A stretch of 64,000 bases of DNA from Verrucomicrobiota bacterium. Lineage in GTDB: Bacteria > Verrucomicrobiota > Verrucomicrobiia > CAIQCK01. Of this stretch, positions 53,801-62,800 are shown piece after piece. The notes beneath the pieces were generated by a model. That model had not been told where the DNA came from and made no database searches. It saw only the letters and a program-made list of their open reading frames with translations. The first letter of the stretch is position 1, and each line of letters opens with the position of its first letter. The stretch spans positions 682,001 to 746,000 of the forward strand of contig JACRQF010000010.1 in assembly GCA_016222825.1 (NCBI GenBank), given 5' to 3'. A program made the translations under genes and the position numbers.

Positions 53801-56800
53801 ACAGCAGCACACCGCCGTCCACAAACACGCCGCCACTGAAGGTGTTCGCGCCGTTGGTCAGGATCACCGCGCTGCTGGCGCCGATGATCCGCAGGCCGCC
53901 GCTGCCGCTGACCACGCCGTCCAGGCTCAACTGCCGCCCCGGCACCATTGCCTCCAGCGTGCTGTTGGTCAGACCGACCACCGAGATCGGGCCGCTGAGG
54001 TGGTGCTGGCCGCTGAAATCCGAAATCTTGCCGCCGCTCAACTCGACGGCATTGGTCAGCCAGAGGCCGATGCCCACGGTGTTGCCGGCGAAGCGCAGCT
54101 CGCCGCCCGACCGGACCGTCACCTCGCCCGAGCCAAGGCCGGTCAGGACGTTGGTGCCGCCGGCAATCGTCATGTAAGCCTCGGTGGCGAAGGCGTTGTA
54201 GTTGCCGCCCAACTGGAGGAGGCCGTCTCCGATGAATGTGCCGCCGCTGTAGGAATTCGCGGCGTTGCCGAGCACCACGACGCCAGGACCGAGCTTGTTC
54301 AATGTCAGCGCGCCAGTGCCGTTGTTGGTGATCACCGCGGTGATGTAGTTGGTCACGGTCAGCGAATTGTTGGCGTAGATGATCAACTCGCTTGCCTGGT
54401 CCAACGCCCCGGCCGTCAGCCGGCCCAGACGGATGTCCGTCCAGGAGTTGCTGCTGAAGAGGAGACCGCCGCTCGCAATCGTCAACTGGTTGGTGCCGAG
54501 GTTCAGCACGTTCAATACCGGTCCGCGGTTGGTCATGCCTAGGCTCAACGAGTAAACCGTCCGGTCCGCCGACGCTGGGAGGAAGAAGTTGGTCGTGACC
54601 TTGGCGTTCACCGTGCCGTCCCACGCCGTCGGGACACCGTTGAGCGTGTAAGCGGTGAAGTTGGACAACATGCTGTTGCTCGGGTCATACGTGGCCCAAT
54701 CCACGCCGTTCACCCACGCCCACGCGCCAAGGATGTTGTTCGTTTGCAGGGTCGCGCCGTTGAGGAAGGTGATGGCGTTTCGCGTCGTGCCGAAGAGGGT
54801 GCCGGTGAAATTGATGCCGCCGCCCTCCCGCACGAGGTTGCCGAAGGCGATCGTGGACGTGCCGCCCGCCGGGGCTTCGCGCACCTGCACCGTGCTGCCC
54901 GCCCGCTCGCTCACCAGGTCGCCCATCGTCTCCGAGTAAGCCGTCACCGAGCCGTTGTTGGTGAAGACAAGCGTGCCGCCGCGCAAGGTGATCTTGGCCG
55001 CGTCATTGATACGGTCGGTGTTGTTGGTCAGCGAGTCGTTATACACGATCAGGGCGGCGCCCTGGCGGACGAAGATGTTCGTGGTGCCGGAGAGAGCGCC
55101 CGACTGGTTGCTCAACACCAGCGAGCCGCCCTGGATGAACGTCGGCCCGGTGTAGGTGTTGTTGTTGGTGAAGACAACCGGAGTCACGCCCGTTCCGCTC
55201 ACCATCGTCGGGCTGCCCAGCGTGAAGCCGACCTGCCGGCCGTTGGCGCCGTCGGCGATCACCCCGCCGAAGACATTGTAGCCCGGCGTGTTCGTCAGGT
55301 TCAGAACCGTCAGGCCGGCCGCGCTGCTGTTGTCCGTAATCAAGCCGGCGACACTGGCACTGGGATCGCTTGAGAGGCCCGTGATGTAGGTGTTGTAGCC
55401 GTTGAGGTCGAGCGTGCCGCCGTTGACCTGCAACGGGCCGGGCCGCCCCAGCGCAAACGCGCTGTCCACGCGGACCGTGCCGGCGTTGATCGTCACCTGG
55501 CCGAGGAAATTGTTCGGGCCAGCCAACGCCAGTGTGCCGGCGCCGTTCTTGGTCAGGCCGCTGATGCCACCGATGATGTTGGTGACGGTGAAGATGTTGT
55601 TGCCATCGGCGATGTCGAAGCCGCCGTTGAACCAGTTCCAGTTCACCACCAAATTGTCGAGGTTGGTCATCGCCGTGCCGGTCACTTGCAGGATGCCGCC
55701 GCCAAAGGTGAGCGCCGCACCCGCGCCGCCGATGTTGCTGGCGTTGGTGATACTGAGCGCGCCGCCGTCCAGCCAGGTGCCGCCGGTGTAGGTGTTGTTA
55801 CCCGAGAGCGTCAGCGTGGCCGGGCCGCTCTTGGCCAGCGCGCCCGCGCCCGTGACGGAGCCGGCGAAGAGCGTGTCGTTGGTCTGGAAGACCATGAGCG
55901 TGCCGTCGCCGAGCGTCAACGCGCTCGCCGCGTCGCCCGCCAGCGAGCCGACAACGCCTCCGGAGGTCAGGATCGCGTTGGGCAGCCGGTTCGTCACGCC
56001 GTCCGGCGTGATGTAGTTGACATACATGTATGAGTTGCCGCCGCCGGTGTTGTCAAAGGCGACAACGATGTGGTGCGGCCCAGCCACCAGGTTGGTGCCG
56101 GCGGTAAAGTTGTTGGTCGCCAGCAGGTTGCCGTCAATGTAGAGCATGGCCTTGTCGTCAGCGGCGACGGGGAAGCTGTAAACGCCGCTGTTGGTGATAG
56201 TGATCACACCCTGCCAGCGGACGATGGATTTGACAGCACCGTTGTTGAATGGCGCAGGGAAGGCCGGCTGGGGGGTCTGCGCGACGGAGCCAAACTCGAA
56301 GTTGGTGTTCGCCACCGCGTTGCCGGCATAGACCAGCATCGCGCCGTTGGTTGCCAGGAAGCTGTTCAACAGCGGCAGGCTCTTCAACGCGGTGCTGGTG
56401 ATCGGCGTCGTCATGTTCGGGCCGTAGTAATCGCCGGTCAACCCCGCCGGCGCGCTGCCCGCGTAGATGGTCGCCGTCGCGCCGTTGGTCAACGTCAGCG
56501 CGCTGCTCAACAGTGCGTTGCTGAGCACCAGCGCGCTGGCGTCCACGAGCGTGCCGCCGGCGTAGGTGTTGTAACCCGCCATCGTCAGCGTGCCCGCGCC
56601 GGTCTTCACCAACCCGCTGGCGTTGCTCGAAAGGACCGGCGCCGCCAGTGTCAGGCTGCCGCTCGCGCCGTCAAACGTCGTCGTGGTGAGCAGGTTCATC
56701 ACGTTTGTGACCCGGCCGCTCGGCCCCGCCACCAGCGTCCCGCCCGCCATCGTCAACAAGCCCGAACCCAGCGCGCCTTCCACGCCCACGACCAGCGTGC

Positions 56801-59800
56801 CCTGCGAGAGAACCGTGCCGCCGGGCAGGTTGTAGTTCGTCGCGCTTGCGCCGCCGTAGGTGTTGACCGCGGAAAGCACCAACGTGCCGGGGCCAGTCTT
56901 GCCAAGCGTGCCTTTGTCCGAGATCAGGTTGGTAATCGTCAGCGTCGAGCCTGCATCCACACTGAACTGCCCGCCGTCCGTGCCGAGCGTGATGAGGCGG
57001 TTGTTGAGCGCGAAGCTGTTGGTCACCCGCAACGTGCCGCCGTAGGCCATGCTGATCGCGCCGCCGCTCGCGCCGAGACTGCTGTCGGCGCTGACGTAGA
57101 GCGTGCCGTTGGAGAGGAGCGTGCCGCCCGCGTAAGTGTTGTTCGTGCCAAGCACCATCGTGCCCAGACCATGCTTGGTCAGCGAACCGGTGCCATAGAC
57201 CGTTGCCGTGGCCGTCAACGTGACGCCCGCGTCCACGTTGAACGCCGCGTCGCCGGCGCGCGACCAGACGGGGCGGTTGTTGAAAGTGATGTCCGTGCCC
57301 ACCCGCAACTCCGCGCCGTTGATGACGAGCACCGAGCCGGTCGCGCCGAGGTTGGCGTCGTGGTTGATGTAGAGCGTGCCGTTGTTCAGGAATGTGCCGC
57401 CGGTGTAATTGTTCGTGCTCGTCACATCCATGACCAGCATGCCCGGACCTCCCTTGACGAACGAAACCGAACCGTTCGGGCCGTTGTCGGTGATGATGGC
57501 GTAATTCGTCACTGCCGGCTGGAAGACGCGGACGACCAGCGCCGTCGCAGCCGAGCCACTGCCAGCGGTGAGATAGCCGTTGGTGAGGATCGTCCCGTAG
57601 CCCGCGCCAGCGAAGCTGCCCATGATCATGTTGGTGCCGCCGAAAATCAGGCCGCCGCTGTTGAGCGTGAGCGTATTGCTGCCTAGGTCCACCGTCGCGC
57701 CGACATTGATCAGGTGGAGGTTCAACGAGTTGATCGTCGCGTTTGAGTCCGCCGTGAAGCCGGTGTTCTGCCGGACGTTGTCCGTGCCGGCCCAACCGCC
57801 CCACGCGGCCGTCTGGTAGGCGGAGTAGTTGGAGAGCGAATTGATCGCGCCGCTGTTGTAGGTGGCGAAGTTGGTCTGGTTGACGGTGGCCCACGGCAGG
57901 ATGCCGTTGACCAGCGTGGGAACGCTCGTGAACCGCAGGACGTTGCTGATGCTGTTGCCAATCTGCGAGCCGACGCCCACGCTCTTCACGTCCAGCAACG
58001 CGCCAATACTGCCGCGGCTGATGCTGTTGATGGTCTGGATGTTGGTGCTCGCGCCGCCGGACTGCCGGACGTAGATGCTGTTGTTGCCGCCCTCGATGAG
58101 CACGGCGCCGATGGTCCGACTGAAGTTCGTGTTGCCGCCGTCATTCATCAACATCAGCGAGGCGTCGTTGAGGCGGATCACGGCGTTGTCGTTGAGGCGG
58201 TTGTTGTTGAACCCAGCCGCCGCGGTGGTGTTGGTGAGTATCAGCGTGCCGCCGTCAATGATCAGGATGTTTGTGCTGCCAACCATCGCACCGTCCCGGC
58301 CGGCGAGAATGATCGTGCTGCCGCCAAGGCCGATGAGCGACCCGGCGTCAATCCGGGTGTCGCCGGTGTAATTGTTCCGGTTGGTCATCGTGAGGGTGGT
58401 GCCGCCGGTGACGGTCAGGGCGAGCCGGCGAGCCGGGCCGTTGCTGATGATGCCGCCCCATGTGCTTGCCAGGGACTGACCATTCAGCGTGAGCGTGGTG
58501 ACACCGGCGATGGTGTTGCTGTCGGTGATGATGGCGGCGGTGTTGCCCGCCAAGCCACCCACAGTGAGGCTGTTGCCATCGAGGTCCAGCGTGCCGGCGT
58601 TCATCGTCAGCGTGTTTGTCGGCGCGCCAAGGGCCGACCGGGTGCCCATCTGGAGCAGGCCGCCGTTGATGATCGTGCCGCCGGTATAAGTGTTGCTGCC
58701 GCTGAGCAACAGCCGGCCCGCGTAGAGCGTGACGCCGTTGGTGTTGCTGAGGTCGCCCTGAAGGGCCAGCGTGCCCGGCCCCCACTTGCTCACGTTGAGG
58801 CCGCTGACGCCGTTGGTCACGATGAACGAGGTTGCCGCGTTGGAGATGTCGAACCCGCCATTGAAATACGTCCAGTTCACCGGATGGTTGTTGAGATTGC
58901 TGAGAGTGTCGCCCACCACTTGCAGGATGCCGCCGGCGAACGTCACGGGCGTGCCGATGCCGCCGAGGCTGGCGTCGTTGGTGACCGCGAGGCGGCCCAT
59001 TTGCAGGAACGTCCCGCCGCTGTAGTTGTTGGTGCCCGTCAACAGCAGCGTGCCCAGGCCGTTCTTGATGATGCCTCCAGGCCCGCTGATCGCGCCCGCG
59101 AAGGCCGTATCGTTGGTCTGGATGAGGCTCACGTAATTGCTGAGCACCAACGACGCACCCGCCTCGCCGCTGAGCGAGCCGACCCGGTAGGCCGGCGTCA
59201 GCATCCAGTTCGGCAACCGCGTCTGGACGCCACCCGGCACCGTGATGTTCTCATACATCGCATAGCCGCCGGCGCCTTGCGCGAAGAAGATCACGATGGT
59301 GTGCGGGCCGGCCGTCAACGGCACCGCGCCGGCGTTATCAACATTCCCGCTGCCAGACACGACCATGTTGCCGTCAATGTAGATGGCCACGCCGTCGTCG
59401 CTGCGGTTCATGAACGTATAGACGCCGTTGGTGGGCGCGTTAAACAACCCCTGCCAGCGCGCCTGGAAATAAACTGCGAGACTGCCACCGACGTTGTAGG
59501 GCGCCGGGAAACCGGCGCCAACGGCGGGAACGTTGAAGTCGAAGTTGGTGCTGGTGGGACTGCCGTTGTAATAGAGCACCGGCGTCTGCGCTCCCAACGC
59601 GGTGAACGCGTTGCTCAGCGGCGTCTGCGTCGCCGAGCCGGCCTGGTAGTAGTCGCCAATCAAGCCCTGCGAATCGCCCATGACAATCACCCGCGCCGAG
59701 TTGCTCAAAGTCAGCGAGCCGCCCACGAAGCTGTTGCTGATGAGCGTCGTGCCCGCGTTGGCGACGAAACTGCCGATGTCGTAAACCTGGCTGGGCAGCA

Positions 59801-62800
59801 CCAGCGTCCCGTCGCCGTTCTGCACCAACGCGCCGGTCCCGCGCATCGAGTTGGTCAGCAGGAAGCGGTCGCCACGGTTGACCACCAGCGTGCCGTTGTT
59901 CACCACGCCGCCCTGCCCCAGCGAACCGGAGTTGCCGCCGTCGCCGAGCTGGAGCGTATTGCCGGCGTTGATCACCGTGCCGCCCAGGTAGAAGTGGTTG
60001 TTCGTAGTAATCACCGTCCCGCCGATGCCGCCAAACACGCCGATGTTCAGATTGGTGGCGCTGCCGACCAGGTTGGGCGTGCCGCCGATCTGCTGGTTGT
60101 TGAAGACCAGCGTGCCGCCGCCGCCGCCGAGGTTGACGACGTTGGCGCCACCCGCCAGCACGCCGGTGTAGGCTGCTGTCACGCCGGTCAGCACGCCGAG
60201 CGAGCCGCCGGGGAGGCTGGCGAAGTTCAAGTTGTTGCCGTTGTTCCCGCGCAACGCCAGGATGAAGCCGTTGGTCGTCGGCGCCGTCGCGGCCAGGAGG
60301 CTGTTGTCCGGCGTAAAGGTCGGCGAGATCGTCGGCGCGCCGTTGGTGATGATGAAGGAGGCCACCGCGCCGCCGCCGACATTGCTGAGGGTATGGAACG
60401 CAAACACGCCCGACCCACCCACGACCGTGCCCCCCGCGTAGCTGTTGGTGGCCGTCATCACCAAATCGCCCGCGCCCATCTTCGTAAACCGCCCGCCGCT
60501 GATGGCGTTGGTGAAGACGAACGTGTTGCCGGCCAGCACGTCGAAGCCGCCGGTGAAGCTGTTCCAGTTCACCACGTGAGCGTCGAGGAGGGTCGCCGGG
60601 TAATTGGAGCCGACCTGCACGAAACCGCCGCGGAAATTCAGCGTGCTGCCCGGCCCGCCGATGTTCCAAGAGTTGGTGATGTTCAGGCTGCCGGCGTAAA
60701 GACGGGTGCCGCCGGTGTAGGCATTGCTGCCGGCCAGGATCATCGTGCCGACGCCGAACTTCGAAAGCCCGCCGTCGGCGGCGTTGGTGGCAAAGCTGAA
60801 CGCGCCCACTTCCGCCGGTATGATGTAACCGCCGCCGGCCAACTGGACGCTCAACACGTCGTCGGGCAAGTAGCCGGTGCCGGCGCTGGTGATGACGATG
60901 TTGGTGACCTTCTGGTAGGTCGCGCTGGTCGGATCGGTGTCAATCTGCGCGATGGCCGTCGCGCCGACGCCCGAGCCGCCAGTGATCTGGACCACCGGCG
61001 CGCCGATGTAGCCCGTGCCGCCCGTGCTGACCTGGATGCTGCCGATGCCGAAGCCCGACACGCCCTGCAAGTTCTGCGCGACCGTGACCGTGCCCGTGCC
61101 GGAGTCAATGTTCGCGCCGCCGTCGTAGATGAACGCGCCGGCCAGGTTGTTGATGAAGTTCGTGCCGAGCGTCGTCGTCGGGCCGGCCACGATCATGCCG
61201 CCGTCCATGTTCAGGAACGCCTGGCCTGCCGCCGAGGCGTAGATGTTATTGGCGATGAGCGTGCCGCCGCTGAGGACGTTAACAACGCCCGTGCCGCCGG
61301 TCGTCCGGTTGACGTTCAACGCGCGGCTACCGACCGACGCTAGGTTGGCCACGCCGCTGCCGCCAACGTTGAGCATGCCAAAGCCGACTTGGTCCCAGTT
61401 CATCGTCACGTCCTGGTCACGGCCCGCGAAGAACTGGCCGCCCAGCACGTTCAGCACGCCCGCGCCGCCCGCGCTGCGGCCGATGAGGACATAGGCGGCG
61501 TTGGTCACATAACCGCCCATCACGTCCATAACCGAGAAACTGCCCGCGCCGCCTTCGCTCAACGTGACGCGGCCGGCGTTGAGCAAGTAGCCGTCGTCAA
61601 TCCGGTAGTAGCCGTAAGCGCCCGTGCCGTTGACGGCCAGCGAAAGGTTGCCCACGCCCGTATCGCCGCCGGTAATCTGAACAAAACCGCCCGTCTGCCA
61701 GAGCGCGCCCGCCGCGCCGGCGGTGTTGCCCAGGCGGAGATGGCCGACGGAGATCGTGCCGCCGTCGGTAATCAAGCCGCGCCCGCCTTGGCCGCCCACG
61801 TTCAACGAGTTGACGGTCGCGTTGTAGTAGTTGAAGTTCGCCATCGCGCCGCCCTGCACATTCATCTGCCCGGCGTCCAGCATCGAGGTCCACCCGAAGA
61901 AGTTCGTGCTGCCGGTCATGAAGTTCACCACGCCGCCGCGGACGAACAACTCGCCGCTCTGGACGTTGGACACGCCATACCAGTTCACCGTCCCGCCGTT
62001 GACGTAGGTGTTGTGGCGCTGGCCGGAGACATTCAAGGCCCCGCGCGTGTCGCTGCCATAAACGTTGACAACGCCGTGACCGTTGAAGCTCACCGTCAAC
62101 AATCCGCCGCCGGTGTTCGTCGTGATCGCCGCGTTGATGTTCATCGGGTTGTCGGAGTTGTTGATGAAGAGCAACTCACCCGCCGCGCCGTTGATCGCGC
62201 CCGCCGTCAGGAAGCCGTCGTTCGTCGCCGCGCCAATCGTCAGCCCGCCGGAGCCGGACGGCGCAAAGATGCCGCCCGCGCTGTTGACACCCAGCCGCAG
62301 CGTCGCGCCGAGGTTGGTGATGGTCGTCGCCCCCGCGCCGTTGGCCAGGATCGAGTTCACCGTCGTCACCGGGCTTTCCAAGCCGTAGCTGCTCGCCACG
62401 GTGCTGGTGAGCCGGATGTTCTGGTTGCTGCCATTGGTGATGTTGCCGCTGTCGGTCAGCGTGACGTAGCCGGTATAGTTCGTGATGATGAACGGCGTCG
62501 GCTGCGTCGTGTCCACGGCCGCCCAATCCGTGCCGTTGACAGTTGCCCAGCCGCCCAGAATGCCCGTGGGGTTGTTGGTCGTCGTGGTTGTGATCTTGCC
62601 GGCGCCGCCGGGCAGCGCGAAGTCAATGATGCCGTTGTTGAGCGTAGCGCTGCCGTTGCCGCCGGTGATGCGCGTCAACGCGCCGAGGTTGACCGTGATG
62701 TCGCCGCTGTTGTTGCTCGCGACGATGCTGTTGTTGCCGGCCATGACCGTGAGGCCGTTGAAACTCTGGACCGCGGAGCCTGCCGCCGGGCCGTTGACAA

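Noticed and set aside
47922..61343. Very long open frames on the plus strand opposite the giant gene (up to more than 1,100 codons)
   Set aside because: They consist of Arg/Ala/Val/Gly/Asp/His-rich sequence with no domains and arise because the Asn/Gly/Thr-rich, GC-rich antisense codons rarely give stops.
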